A DNA stretch of 64,000 bases from Bimastos eiseni (Eukaryota > Annelida > Clitellata > Crassiclitellata > Lumbricidae), in NCBI GenBank assembly GCA_959347315.1, contig OY365806.1:24535855-24599854 (forward strand), given 5' to 3'. This document shows positions 1 to 25,800 of the stretch, one piece after another. Every line of letters begins with the position of its first letter. Position 1 is the stretch's first letter. The position numbers and the translations under genes are program-made. The notes beneath the pieces were generated by a model. It saw nothing but the letters and a program-made list of their open reading frames with translations, made no database searches and was not told the DNA's origin.

Positions 1-1182
1 TTGTGCAAAATGGCTGCTGTTGTTGTTACCCATATGACTTCTGTATTCCTAGAAATGTAGTAGGCATTTGTTTTATGGCCTAAGCAATGCCATGTTCATG
101 TCTTAGTCTCTCTGCTTAGTACTGCTTTGTGGCCACGTGCTCTGAATATGACTGCATGAAGCAAGCAGTTGATGATTTGGCTTGTGCAGATTTATCACAC
201 AATCATAGAATACTAACTTAGCCACAGAGTAATCGTGAGTTGACTGCAAGAACTAGATATTATGATTTCTAAGACGTGAGCCAAAATGTGTGCCAATGTG
301 GGCTCTTTAATGTATGCCATGAAATGAATCGAAAGTGAAGGTGAGACCCAAGTTGCCCGACTTGACCAAGAAATATTGCTGTAGTAAGTTTAAGTTGGTC
401 CTAATTCAGGGTAGTATACTATATCTTGGTGTTTGAAGTCTGAAGTCATGTTAGAAATTTGAAGATACAGCCATGGGTGTAAATCTTTAAAGAAGACTGA
501 CAAAAGTAACAGCTGTGATTTAAATGCTAACTGGTGGTGCTAATGTCCAAAGGTGTAAGGCATGATCAGAGTTCAAGATCTTTCACACCTACTCATGCCT
601 GTCTGAAAAGTAAGACAGTGATCAAGTATTAAAATCATTTATTTAATTCTTGAACCTGTGCACTGCTTGTCAATGTTAACAACTAGTAGAAAATGTCCTG
701 TGTATAAAATCATTGTGTTTGAAAGTAATCTGTTCAGCATTCCTCAGTGTTAATGAATGCTCAAGTGTAACGGATACTTTTATGCATACAGGGTTTGTAT
801 GTATGTGTGTGTGACATTGTGTGTACTGCATATATAACAAATGAATATGTAGTTTGGCTTGAAATTGGAGTTACATTAAGCATACTGGTTAGACAGGTAA
901 TTATTTTCTGTAATTAATTTTACGGCTGAGCACTGTTATTGCTATAGGATATACATGTATTCTTGGCAGGTTCATTTGACTGAATGATTCTGGTTAAAAA
1001 TGATGTCAAATACGTTTGAACTTGTTCGGCATTTCCAAGGCATCTGATGTGGGGTGAGGCGGATGCCATATGTGCAGCACCTACAGCAGGCAGATGGAGC
1101 CTCTTTAGCCAGCCTTCACACAGCAAGATTTGTATGACTGACTTGTGGGTTATATTTAAAATAAACTGAGCAGACAGACCAT

Positions 1183-1218
<36 letters not shown>
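1183..1218. repeat. (AG)n microsatellite
   Basis: About 18 mostly uninterrupted AG dinucleotides inside the HIPK intron. Confidence 0.95.
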
Positions 1219-1222
<4 letters not shown>

Positions 1223-1616
1223 CAAAGCCACCGTCTGGGATAACAGTATATATTATCAGGTCCATGAACTGCTTGATCAGGCTATGCTGTGTGTTTTCCT
1301 GTGCACAGTTTCTGGTTTATTAGGTCACCTTGAAAACTAAGCCAGATGCATCTATATGCTATATACTGCAGCCAGAGGTTGATTTAAAATTAACATAGAG
1401 AACAAGTTTTATGTACTATACATTGCTTGACATTGATTAACAATTAAAATAAAGACAAAAGGCCCAGGATCTGTATTTAACCCTAGGACTGATTTTGCAT
1501 AGATTAGTGATGGGTGATAATCTGTGGTTTAAAGGATGTTCACCAATCCCAGTGTTTGCTTTGTTTCAGTGTTTGGGCTTTGAGTCCCTAGTACCTGATA
1601 AATGCATGATTGCATG

Positions 1617-2058
1617 TAGGGATGAACCGAGTTTTAATCTCTTGCTGGATCCGAGGACTGAGTTTCATGAGTTGAATTTTGCCGAGGTTGATTTTTGAAA
1701 ATTTTAAAAAGTCTCATTATCTGGATTTTTAGATTGGCAGTTCACACAACTTTTATGAATTTTTTTAGTTTTGCTTTAGTTTTCAGTAGGAAGTAGCAAC
1801 TTGTAAGCACTAACATTAGCAGTATTTGTGCGTTTAGTTAGGTCAATTATCGTTTTGTAAATAAAAATGAAAGTATTTATGATTTTAGTTAGGTTGATTG
1901 TTGTTTTGGAAGTTAAAAAAAAATCCGATTTTCGTTTTTAAGACAGAAAATCAGAAAGATTATTACTTGGACCCATGGTTTGTCCGAGTCTGAGGTTTGC
2001 TGAGTACCAAGAAAATTGGACCGAACTGAGTTCCGAACTGAGTTTTGGTTCATCCCTA
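1617..2058. mobile_element. hAT-like MITE, TAGGG termini
   Basis: The element begins TAGGGATGAACCGAGTTTT and ends GGTTCATCCCTA, so at least 12 terminal bases are perfectly inverted. The flanks ATTGCATG (1609-1616) and AGTGCGTG (2059-2066) match at 6 of 8 positions, fitting a decayed 8-bp target-site duplication. The TAGGG end and 8-bp duplication are hAT hallmarks. There is no coding capacity, so it is non-autonomous. Confidence 0.8.
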
Positions 2059-2100
2059 AGTGCGTGTCACTACTACTTAGCTGGAGTTGGGTCGGGAGTG

Positions 2101-2140
2101 CTCCTCAGTAGATGTTCTTGAAGGGGTGCTATATAAATCC
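2101..2140 (+). repeat. Retroelement-tail-like fragment
   Basis: The stretch with TCTTGAAGGGGTGCTATATA resembles the ends of the two inverted arms near 59.3 and 60.9 kb. It looks like the widely dispersed 3' tail of an L2/CR1-type LINE or derived SINE. Confidence 0.45.
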
Positions 2141-2536
2141 TTCAAATAGATAAATATATGTTAGTGATATTGATAGCATGTTCTCAGTCACTATTAGGTC
2201 ACTTTTTTAACACAAGTGTCCAGGTAACTGTTTGCGTGTACTTTTTTTTCAAACTGTAATGGATATGGATGATGGCTGTGGTATAACATTACCTAAAGCT
2301 ATGTTTCTGATGGGAAAGTGGATAATGGTATTGCCCTTGATCAAAATACTCTAAAATTATCTCCATTGTTATCCATGACAATGTTGTCTCTGATGATAGG
2401 CTTCTATGTGATTTACTGTGATGATTCATTTATTTAAGTTATGTTGCCATGGGGGCAAACAACGAATTTGGCGACAACATGATTGTAGAAGCTGTACAAT
2501 ACTGCCTCAAAATGCTAAAGACATGATTACATGTAA

Positions 2537-15020
<12,484 letters not shown>

Positions 15021-18000
15021 CCGTCGCCCTGCTCGTAATCGTCATCTGATTCAAATCCGAGTGGAATCTGGCGTCAGTCGTTGGCCCAGGAATGAAGCGC
15101 CTCGCACGACCGATGGCATCTCATGGCACCATTTACATTTTGAAGAGTTTCTGCCAATTGTTAGTGCTTTTAAAAATATTTCCTGCGTGAAAGTTGTATC
15201 TAATTAATAATCAGGGTGATAAACAGAATGGAATGCAAACGAAAGATGTCAGGATATTGGCATTTGATTGGAGTTTTCTTTGCCAGACTTGGTTTCAGAT
15301 ATATTTTTAGTCATTCTCAAAGTCATCGCCATGTTGGAGGTGTCTAGTGATGACGATGATGATGATGACTTAACGACTGAAAAAATTTTTCGCTGCCGCT
15401 ATTTTTTGGCGTTTGTTCACAGCGGTTGGTCTGTTTGTGATAGTTTTCAAGTTCGCCTTTAGCTTTGATCAATGTGGTTATCGTATTTGTAGGTTTTAGT
15501 TTTTAATCCTTTGTGTATTCATTCGTACAGACTTTGGTTTTTAAATTGGCTTTGTGCTTTTAGCTTTGATTCATGTTCGTAAAACGCAACGAATAGGCTT
15601 TTGGGTTTAGCACTTAACGGTGTCATTTTCCTTCTCTGCCGTTTGACCTTTCTCCCAACAATTGCCACCAGCTGCTTCTGAATCTTATTTAGTGAGCAAT
15701 TTACGTTTGAGACATTGGCTTAATTTGTTTACTCATGCAAATGGTGATGGCTTAGCAATGGAGACCCTCTTGTGTCACTTGAATACTTCTTCACCTGTTT
15801 GTCTGACTGACGTGCACATTTATTGCTAAGCAAGTAACCGAGGTTATGGTACAGTGGTGTTCTTGCTATTTTTAAACTAAGATGTTTGTAAGATACTATT
15901 ACATATCACTGTTATAGATAATGTATTCTAAAGACTATTCGTTTTAGTGCGTAGGTCGTCATGTGTGTACCTTCCATATTGTGCCTTGGACGTTTGTTGT
16001 TGGATGTGCGTTTTTCCTATAGAGACGGTTTGTCATTCGAAACAGCGTGTTTGATTAAGGTAGCTATTAGATATTTTTGACTATCGTTGATATGCTTGCA
16101 TTTGCTCCATGAGTAGTCATCTTACTATATATATATATTTATATATATATATACATATATATAAACATGTGTGTGTATACTGTAGCTGGTTTCAGAGTAT
16201 ATTCCTAGCTAGGTGTCCAGAATTATCAATGTTGACCAAGTAGATGCTTGATAGTAGGTGCAGAGCTGGATTGCTGAACGAGGACATTGTGTCATTTGGC
16301 AGAGTTTGATGAGTAAATGGAAAGGTTAGATTTTGACCAATGTTTTTGGATTGTGTTGATTTGTTTTTATTAACCATGTGCTGGGATGACTTTTAATCAG
16401 TACTTATTAACAACAGTTGCCGACCGGTTTTGGATTTTGTTAGAGCTTTTTATTCAGGTTTTGCTCTGTTGTGAATTTATGCTACGTGTAGTTTCAATTT
16501 GATCCTTGAGATTCTATGTAATCACGAGAGGCAGAATCTACCTTTATTAGATGTGGTTTTTTTGTCTTTTATTCATGATGAACTTTATACTGTAAGGCCA
16601 AATATCCTTGACACTGAATTGTGTTTAATCTCTGATGTATTGATTCAATTTACCATGTGTATCCCTCCCAATTCTTCTCTCATGTAATTGGCTTCTTTTT
16701 TTGTCTGCATTTGTCTTTTTGACCTTCATCTGACCTTCTCCAGTGACTTGCAGCCCCCCTGTGTTGAAGGGCATTGCTTCAGTGGGGTTGTGTGGCTGAT
16801 ATTAAACAATTTCCTTCAATGAGCTGAGATAAACTTTTTCGGCAGTTAACCTCTTAACGGATGAGTTCTATACATTATTTTAATGAGTAATTTCATGCGC
16901 TTCTGGAGCTTTTTTACCTGTTGGCTTAAGAGCCTGGAACACATGTCTAAACCTCAGTGAATGAAAAATGTTATTTCTGTTTGTCTCATCACATGACCAA
17001 TTCATCATTCCCAAATTTGGTTTTATTATTACAACTATTATTGTTATTGTCATAATTCTGAATCGTAATGTGCAACTTAAGCAAATTGGTTGGCAATACT
17101 GTTGAGATCAGCGAAGTAGGTTGGTGGAAATGCAAGTCTGGAGAGTTGCCGTTATGTAAAACTGGTTTCTTGGTTGTGAACATCTACCATGAGGCTTTGA
17201 GAATGATCCCCAGTTCAGAGGCTGGTCCTTTACTGGAATCTTGTGGCACAAGTTGGTGGCTGACTACTCTTTTTTGGCATTTTTCATTTATTCCGTTTTT
17301 TAGTTTTTCGTGAAGCAGTTTTGGTACATGTTTCGTCTATCTTGGTGATTGGGTTACCCTTTGACCTTCTGCCCTTTGACCTTCTGCCTGTATTGACTTA
17401 ATATTTGATTGGTCTGGTCCGAAGGTCATGTTTCGAAGGCGCCGTCTTAGCTATGGGCTTACAGCATACTACCCAGATGTATCTGCTTGCTGGCTCTTCT
17501 GATTAATAACTGGTAGGTAAATTGATTGCAATACTTCTGGTGTGGTATTATGGTTCGGGATTACTGGCGTTTCCTTTCGTTTCAATTTTTAATACTTACA
17601 CACTTTCGTTTTGATTGATTAGTATGATGTATACTGTGGATCGGGCTGGTTGTACTTTCTGATGATTAAGTTGCTAATTAAGTAATTCATAAGGGCTGCA
17701 GATGATAGATACTCTCTGTGTGAAAGCATTCCCATTGGTCAGTCTGTCACAATCGTCAATGCCTACATCTTTGTTGTATTTCACACATTTGTAAGGATTA
17801 CATAAAAGAGAAAGTATGAAATATATCATATCCTAATCCGCTGCAAGTGCGGACACTTTTACGATGTGGATTTACTTAAGCGACTATGCAAACAAATGCA
17901 ACTCGTCGTTAAGTCCTTTATGGACTTGTATCTTTAATGAAGGGGCTGATGATGATATCTTTGATGTCATCTGGGTGCTGTTGCTATTTAATGATGTCCT

Positions 18001-20614
18001 AGAAACAATTGAGTTGATGATTGATGCTGAAACCACTGTTCAGCAGATCCTAGGGTTGATTTGAGAAAATGATCTAGTTGCTACAGTTGACGACTTTTGG
18101 TGGGTATGTGCTTCTCTTCAAGAGATCAGAAAATTTTTAATTAAGTGTAGTGAAGTTTCTGGTGTAGCTAAAATGAAACTGAATTATCATAGGAGGGGAG
18201 ACTATCAATGAGTGGAGTTGCTGTTGATATGGAAAGAATTGATCAATTGATGTTCTGAATATTGACCTGATTATGGCTTGGTTGTGGCTGGGCCATTGGT
18301 TGATTCATCATGCATTAGACACCAGTATAAGGGAAGTTGTTAAGTAATAAATATATTATGGAAAGAGGGATACTGTAGGTGGAACTGGAGTAAGTTTTAG
18401 CTGGGAAACGTCTGCACGCATCAATTATGACCCTATGAAGTCAGTAAGAAATTACTCTTTGTGTGTAATGTTTCTTGTCATTCAGTTGTGTGCATGAAAT
18501 ACCTTTGTTTCTAAAGCTGACTAATTTAATTAGCCAGATGGGTAATACATAGTTCTGGTACATTTCTGCTTGTTCAGAATTTAAGTGTTCTTCTGCTGAA
18601 TGTGCATTGATGTATGAATTCAACACTTGAGTTCTCACTTTCTAAGAACTTTCTGATTCGACCATTTTAGTTGATGTAGTCGTAATTTGCCTGTGCAAGT
18701 TGTTGTTACACCTGTTTGCTTGTAAAAGCTTTTCTCTATTTCTGTTTCTGTAAGCAGTTTGTGATTTATCTTAACTAAATTGTGTTTTTTGCATGCTTTT
18801 CGGTGTCCTTGATCATTTAGAATTACCACTAATGTGTTTGGCAAGAGTTTCTATGCGATGATTTTGGTAATTTTGGCAGGAATATCCAGTACAGTATTTT
18901 GGTGAGCAGATGTGACCGAATTCGAATGTAAAGATTTGCTGCGTAGTTCGAATAGAGACCGAACATTGTCATTTGTTTAGAAGGTCCACCCGCGTTGATT
19001 GCTTTCTTCTTAATTAGTATGAATAGCTGTGCTGCTTGTGGATTGATCAGTATTCTTGTAATTGGATGTTTTCTGTTGTTTGGTGCTGTTCATTTGACGT
19101 TTGCACGTTGACGTATATAAATATATATATATATATCTGACCGCATTTTCTAAAGCGTTTCTTGTCGTTACTTGCCTTGTCAGTTGATCCTGTAGCATTG
19201 TGACTTATGGTAATATCATCAGAGTAGGTGTTTAGATTTATATGTTAGTCTTTTAACACTGAGTGTCATTAGGTGTTGGCAGTTGTGCTTTCATAATATT
19301 GTATTATAGTTTTATATAATTATCATTGTATCATTGCAGTTTAATGCACCTGTTTGCTTTTGTGTTCATTAAATACTATATTTATGAACAGAAAGATACT
19401 GTATATATCTGCACACAGACTGAGTATGTTATATATACATATATGTGTGTGTATATATATATATATGTATGTATATGAGTTGCTAGTTGAGCCAGTTTCC
19501 AGCTTTCTTTATTCCCATGTTAATGGAAAAGGTGGTATTTTGATAGACTGTTGCAATTGAGAATTACTCTAGGTGCTGAAATGACTACAGAAAAATATAT
19601 GTATGTTTAAGGAGTTTTTTCTACGTTTACTGCCAAAGCAAATTTGTCCATCAGTTTCACTGAACACTGTTCTTCAGAAGGAATACAACACAGAGGGATG
19701 TGATATGCTGGAACTCTAATTGCTCTTGTTTTATCCAATGGTAACATGGGGGTTACATCATATCATTGGAGATAATCAAATGTATGACTGAAGTCTTTGC
19801 ATTTGATCTTTAACCAATTAATACATTAATTAATTAATTATTTGAAATTGCTAAGCAAAGGATTTATTCTGTTCTTGCTGTAAGGTTAAAGTTAACAACT
19901 TTTGTGGTTTTTAAGGCATTTCATCTTCTACATCATTTTGATAAATTACAGTGAATGTTATCAAGAACAGTTGGGTTGTCATTTTTCAGACTTTGTGCCA
20001 TATTCAGTTCAGTTGGTAATCTTGACAGATGACATGTTGTATATTGATGTAGCTTCAGTTAGTTATACTGCATATTTTAGTGGTTTGCCGTGGAGTGATA
20101 TTCAGATAAGATATATCTGCTTTATTTGGCTGTCATAGTACAGAAGGACTTAATGTTACAGCAGTCAAGCCTCTGTATGACCCATATGACCTGTGTTGGG
20201 ATTGGATGGATGGTTCTCAGGAGATTCTGTTATAGAATTTCATGCCACCTGTCACAGACTCACAAGTCTTCTATGAATGATTCACTGTCTCTGTATGGCT
20301 ATGGCTAGTTTTTGCTTGTCACCCACTTTGCCCTTTCTGACCAGTGATATATATATATAGTTAGCCTCCCCCCATAATCAGACGATACACTTGATGCCAA
20401 TGCTAATGTTAGCTGTATTAATTATTCATTATTTATTTCTGCTGTCTGGCTTTTAGTTCTAAAACTTGTGTGAATATTTTGAATAGAATTGAAGCTTAGT
20501 TGTGATTTGTGGTGTGTATTACTGAATTTGTAATCATATTGAAATGAGGTATAGAGGTTCAATCGCATGTGTGCACTTGTATACATAATTACTTAAAAAC
20601 CTATGATTGTATGC

Positions 20615-20677
<63 letters not shown>

Positions 20678-22560
20678 GTGATTTATTTGCTTACACTTGT
20701 AAACAGCAATCATTGATCTAGCTATTCAAATGGTGTAGTTTTCAACAGGAGTTCATAGAAGGAAATGTGTGCCAGATTTATCATCACTTCAAAGAATTTC
20801 TTGAGAAGCCAGTGCCCTGTTTTTGGTGATAAGTAGTTGGGAACGATTGTCAGATTTCTTACATTTGCCATCACTTACCCCTACTGGTTAAATAGAATTT
20901 GCTTGTGTATTTTGATTAATCTTTATTCCCTTAGGTGGAAGTTTCAGTTGATTTTGATTACAGTGTCAAGTTTAGCACTCATGTGATCCAAAATACAGCA
21001 TGTGTAATACCATACTCAGTGTTTCTTGTGTACATATGATTTATTATCAGAGATGTATTGAATCAGTTTGCATTCAGGTGATATTAGTGTAACTAATTTT
21101 TATTCATCATAGCATCGAGAAATGTGGCATAATTCCTGAATGCTAAGATTGTAGAGGAGAAATATGGCATAATTTCTTAATTACAAAACGAGGTAAAGAT
21201 TTGTGTTTTCTTCTGAAATTGAAGTTGTTTTTAATTGATGTTTGAATAAACCAATCAACATGATGTTCTCTGTGCTTTTAAAGAACTCATGCAGTTCCTG
21301 TGTAAGTGTTTCTCAACTTTGAAAATATGTGCACGATTACTTTGTGCTTCATCAACAGATTTTACTTTACTATAGGCCTACATACAATTTATTACGTCAT
21401 TTTCTCATCTTTCATGGTTGATGTAATTTGCGTGAAGTATTTACTTAGCACCACTTAGTTGTGTTGAAACGGATCGGTGTGCATATAAATTTATATGTAT
21501 GCATGTGTTTGGTTTTGTGCAAAATCCTGCACGCTAAGCTGTGCACTGGTTCGCAACAGTTGTTCCCGTGTCCTATGGGGTTATTTTAGAACGTGCGGAT
21601 CCCTCTCACTCAAGTGATTGTGCTTTTGATGAATGTAAAGCATTCTGACATTTTCCCCAGATAAAAATGGTCAATATTTGGCTGTTGTTGTTCCTGTTAA
21701 CTATTTTCAGTTGTCATAGCATGTTTGCTTCCCAAAGGCTTTTGCATGCTTTTTAAAAGTTGTTCAAAATTCACTCACAACAGTTTAAACATTATGTGCC
21801 TGTCTGGTTTTCAAATTTAAACTGAATTTCTGTGTTACTTCTATACTGAAAGTGTTTTTCAATTCCTTCTTCTGCAGTTTTTGTGTGTGTGTGTGTTTTA
21901 TATGATTCATTTCTTAAATTTTTTAATTGCACCTTGTGCTTTTTGCCAGTTAGAATGATGCAGTTTGGTAAAAGATTGGTTCATAGCTCTTAACAGTTTG
22001 TGCATTTTCTGACAGCTTCTGAATTCTGTTGTACTTTTAATAACAGTTTTATGACAGAGATAGTAATCATTGTTAGGCATTGGCATTATTAGTAGTGTTT
22101 GGAATAGGTTCATGCATTCGACATTTGATTAAAATTGACATAATTGTGAATTCGCATACAGCTTTCGTTACTGCCATTGACGTTGTTCTACTCCAAATTA
22201 AAAGGGTCTTGGCTTTAACTTTGTTGGCTTTGTTTTCTTTCAATGCTAATTGTTTTGGTTGTCTGTTGTCATTTTATGTTTAATTGTTGTTACAGTTGTC
22301 CAGATCTAAAACGTGGCTCTATGATTAGTGATTAACTTAGACGATTAGGTTATTAGCTGTTTTAGTAATCTGTTTTGTATCTGGATAGTTTGGAAATATG
22401 TGTCTGCATACTCACAAGAAATGAATAATAAAGGGAGTTACTGCCATTGTTTCAAGTCCAGGCATTGTTATCGTCAGTGCTTCCATTTCATGACACATCG
22501 AGTAACATGGAAAAACAATATTTAAACTCTTATCCATCTGTATCTCTTCTCTGTCTGTCT
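15021..22560 (+). other. Possible long HIPK 3' UTR and downstream sequence
   Basis: About 7.5 kb without a convincing ORF, T-rich on the + strand like the HIPK introns and largely free of recognisable transposons. AATAAA words are at 18346-18351, 21245-21250 and 22427-22432. The one at 21245 is followed by a GT-rich stretch. Vertebrate HIPK 3' UTRs are several kilobases long, so a long UTR here is plausible but its end cannot be fixed from sequence. Simple AT tracts lie at about 16125-16164, 19431-19465 and 20617-20675. Confidence 0.4.
20617..20675. repeat. (AT)n microsatellite
   Basis: About 59 bp of uninterrupted AT dinucleotide. Confidence 0.95.
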
Positions 22561-22564
22561 GTCC

Positions 22565-22640
22565 AGTGCCTGTGAAAGGTTGCAGCCAATTCTGTCTGTC
22601 CAGACCCTGTGAGAGGTTGCAGTCAGTTCTGTCTGCAGTA
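22565..22640. repeat. Two-copy tandem repeat of about 40 bp
   Basis: CTGTGAAAGGTTGCAGCCA and CTGTGAGAGGTTGCAGTCA are each followed by TTCTGTCTG, giving two degenerate units. Confidence 0.7.
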
Positions 22641-22665
22641 GAGATCCGCGGGGAAGCCCTGGGAC

Positions 22666-22794
22666 CAGAGGCGGGGGTCGAGGGGGACAAGTCCCTCACT
22701 TTTTACGGATAGGGGACACGTTACATGTTTGTCCCCCACATTTTCTACCCCTCACATTGGTGCCCCCACTTGTCAAACGAGATCGCCGCCTCTG
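22666..22794. mobile_element. Short hAT-like MITE (CAGAGGCGG ends)
   Basis: Termini CAGAGGCGG (22666-22674) and CCGCCTCTG (22786-22794) are perfect 9-bp inverted repeats around a 129-bp GC-rich body with GGGGGTCGAGGGGGACAAG near one end. Flanks CCTGGGAC and CCTGGATT share only the first five bases, so a target duplication is possible but weak. CAGAGGCGG-type ends are common on hAT elements. Confidence 0.65.
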
Positions 22795-23066
22795 CCTGGA
22801 TTGGAAGTAAGAGTAACCATGACCAAAGTTAGAAATCGAATAGATTTGCTGGTATGTCTAGACCGGCGAGTTGAAAAGAATTTGCGGATAAACCTTTAGG
22901 TTATGTATATTGAGCGACTCCAGTGGGAAACGTCTCTGTAGTTATCCCAAGAACCAACGAGGTCACGCTCGCCGTATGTTGATAAGAACTGATCCTCATA
23001 TTTTACCAAAGCACCATCTGAGTCTGATATTCTCCATATTTTGTCACAGTTCTGTGAGCCTCGTAT

Positions 23067-24305
23067 CAGTGACGTAGTACTCAAGAGTCCGGCAAAGGAC
23101 TCGAGTCTGACTCGAGACCGTTTTCGGAGGTCTCGGAATGACATGACTCGGATTCGAAGCCCTTGACTCGGAAGCCCTTGACTCGGTTACTCGATGTCCA
23201 AGTCACGATTTTGGCATTTAGTCTCACCGCAGAAATTACGTGTGTTCACTACTTAAAATGGCTACCATTCTAACCTAGATTGTATTTCGATCTCAGTGTT
23301 CTTGGCCAACTTTCAGTTAGTGTGTGTACGTTGTGCAGTGTGCTCGTGGTGCACACAATGCACAACACTGCGTTGAGGGTGGGGTATAGGTGGTGTGTGG
23401 AGCCATAACAGCTGTAGGCCCTACAGCCCCCTCAGACTTGAAGTTGTCTTTGATCTGATCTGTGTTGGGCAGCGGTCGGGGCTCTTTCTAATTATATCTG
23501 TGGCCGTTGTTCCCTCGCCTCTCTTGCGCCCCCGTATAATCATTGCCGTGGTAATAGGCTAAGCGTGTCTTCCGTGTTCGGTTGTGGGTGGGTATCATTG
23601 AGGTGTCATAAACAGATATGATATAATGGGACCACGTGTTTCACTTTCAGTGCCTGCACTCCACAACTAAGACTTATCTTTTGTGCTCATGAAATGTAGG
23701 CCTAATTTGGATAAATTAAAGTAACTCTTGATAAATTGTACTATTTTGCTTTTTGACACTCTACGTTAATTCCTTACAAGTGCTAAGTTATGTAACCTAT
23801 ATTGGACTGTCGATTTTCAACAAGACCTTTAATTGTGTGCAAGTTTTCGTTTACTTGGACTCGAACTTGAACTCTGATATTTGGTACTTGGACTCTAGCA
23901 ACTCTGGACTCGACTCGGGTTCGGCTTAGTGGCCGCGCTGCATGGACGCAAAATACGCAATTGCGTCCCAAAAAAGATTTTAAAAAATCACATGAAATAT
24001 TTCAACAACAATCTTTAACGAAATAAAATAAATTAACATATTTAACCAAATAATTTGTAAATGGAATGAAATTTTCAACTTTGTCAGAACATACTTACTT
24101 AGTACTTATAATAAGTTACGGTGTATTGATGTTTACAAGACAAAGCTATGGCCCTAATATATTACCCGCTTTCCATAGCGGATGATAATTGAACATTTCC
24201 GATTTAAAAACGATATGTTTTCATTTTGCCTTTAAAATTGAGGACCAAATTTTCAAGACCAGCGCCGCCACTAGCTCGGCGTAGGTGGACTCGACTACAT
24301 CACTG
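23067..24305. mobile_element. 1.24 kb hAT-type non-autonomous element
   Basis: The left end CAGTGACGTAGTACTCAAGA is mirrored by the right end GGACTCGACTACATCACTG. The flanks CCTCGTAT (23059-23066) and CCTCTTAT (24306-24313) match at 7 of 8 positions, a convincing 8-bp target-site duplication. Inside, GACTCGAGTC/GACTCGG-type words are repeated near the left end (23100-23180) and again at 23857-23925. No intact transposase ORF is present. This resembles the dispersed CAGTG-GTAGTCGAGTC elements of animals. Confidence 0.78.
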
Positions 24306-24800
24306 CCTCTTATTCTTCACGATCGGTCTTTTCCAGATCAGCCTGTTAACCTCCCACTATCAGAGCTCGGTCCGCCTCGCAATTGACAACAAGGTGGATC
24401 CCATCAGATCACCGGTCAGACCGCGTTTGGAGCGACTGTCACTTGGGTTCTCTCTGATTAGCTTTACCAGGACTTCGATTTGCCACGAGACTCTCACCGA
24501 ATACTAATCAAACGACATTAATACGCAGAGCAGTATGAACCCCCAGTCCTAGTATGACTACACGTACACGGGTTGAGCAGTATGAACCACCACTCTACGT
24601 TAGCCTGCAATTCAATAGTGCGCGTCAGCCAACGTTACCACGCATGTTACGCCGGGTGGTCTCCGTACGTAGCGTCGCATTTGTTCAATGTACTTTATTA
24701 TAAGTGCTGCTGTAAATGTGTGCATATGCTATTATGCTTTGTAGTGCAACTCTTTACGTAGGCCTAACGAATTCCTGAAGGGGAGACCCTACGTCTCATG

Positions 24801-24952
24801 CAGGCCCGCCGAGAGGGGAGGACATGCGACAATTGCCTAGGGGCCCGGCGATGATTGGGGGGCCCGGACCGGGCCCACAATCAACTTATGAAATATGAAA
24901 TAGGCCTACTTATTTGTTATAAAATTATATGATCTATTTCTTTTTACCCTCT
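24801..24952 (+). mobile_element. Dispersed GC-rich repeat with hAT-like terminus, copy 1
   Basis: It begins CAGGCCCGCCGAGAGGGG, then has GGGGCCCGGCGATGATTGGG and an AT-rich stretch with CAACTTATGAAATATGAAAT. The same order occurs at 53233-53365. The CAGGCCCGCCG start resembles hAT termini. The right end was not identified, and the AT-rich part runs into the tandem repeat that follows. Confidence 0.65.
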
Positions 24953-25800
24953 TTTATTTAACTTGGCTTACGTAAAGTTTGTCATGGATTTGTTATGGAA
25001 ATAACAGTTTCATGTAACATGAAATACATGTTTTATTTAACTTGGCTTGCATGGACATCGCCGGCTTAGAGCGTCGGAGTTCTTTCTATTCTTTTTTCGG
25101 TATGTTCCGTCTTAAATTTTCAATAGGCTTACATTTCAGGCTTGCATGACGATGCAATGCATAAAATTTTTACGGACATAACTCAAAAATTGAGAAGATT
25201 TTTTCCAAAATGCACTTTTAACCACTTGAACGAGTCCTCCGTTTTCACTTGGCTTGCGTAAGGTTTGTCACGGTCAGACCGGTTGGATATCATTCAACTC
25301 TTTTTCATGTAGGCCTATGTTCATACAGAGATTAAATCTTGCACAAATTTCCGGCTTGCATGACAATGCAATGTATCAAATTTGTACTGACATAACTGAG
25401 AAATTGAGGGGAAAAAATGACGAACTCCACTCCGGCAAGTTTACATCCTCAATGATGCGCAATAAGCACTCTGTTAAGGAAATGGAACGATCTACCAGAT
25501 AAAAGCTAGAGGGTCCTGGAAAACCCATATTTTTACTTTGACTTATTGTTACCCTCTTCTATTTAACTTTGCTTACGTAGTTTGTCACGGTTGGTACAAG
25601 GACATCTTTCAATTCTTTTTCAGGTATGTTCCCGTCGAACTACAGAGCTGACATTTTGCACGCATGTCAGGCTTGCATGACAATGCAATGTAGGCCTACT
25701 ATTTATTATTTATTATTTATTTTACTTATTATTTATTTATTATTATTATTATTTACGCAAAAAATAAAATATTGTTTAACCACTCGCGCGAGTCCTCCGG
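24951..25800. repeat. Degenerate tandem repeat, units of about 210-310 bp
   Basis: Three diverged units and one partial unit start at about 24951, 25031, 25242 and 25557. Each starts near TTTAACTTGGCTTGC/CTTACGTA with GTTTGTCACGGT and contains TTCTTTTTC..GTATGTTC. They continue with GGCTTGCATGACAATGCAAT, and two units end with ACCACT..CGAGTCCTCCG. Unit 3 has a TATT-rich expansion at about 25702-25754. Confidence 0.7.
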
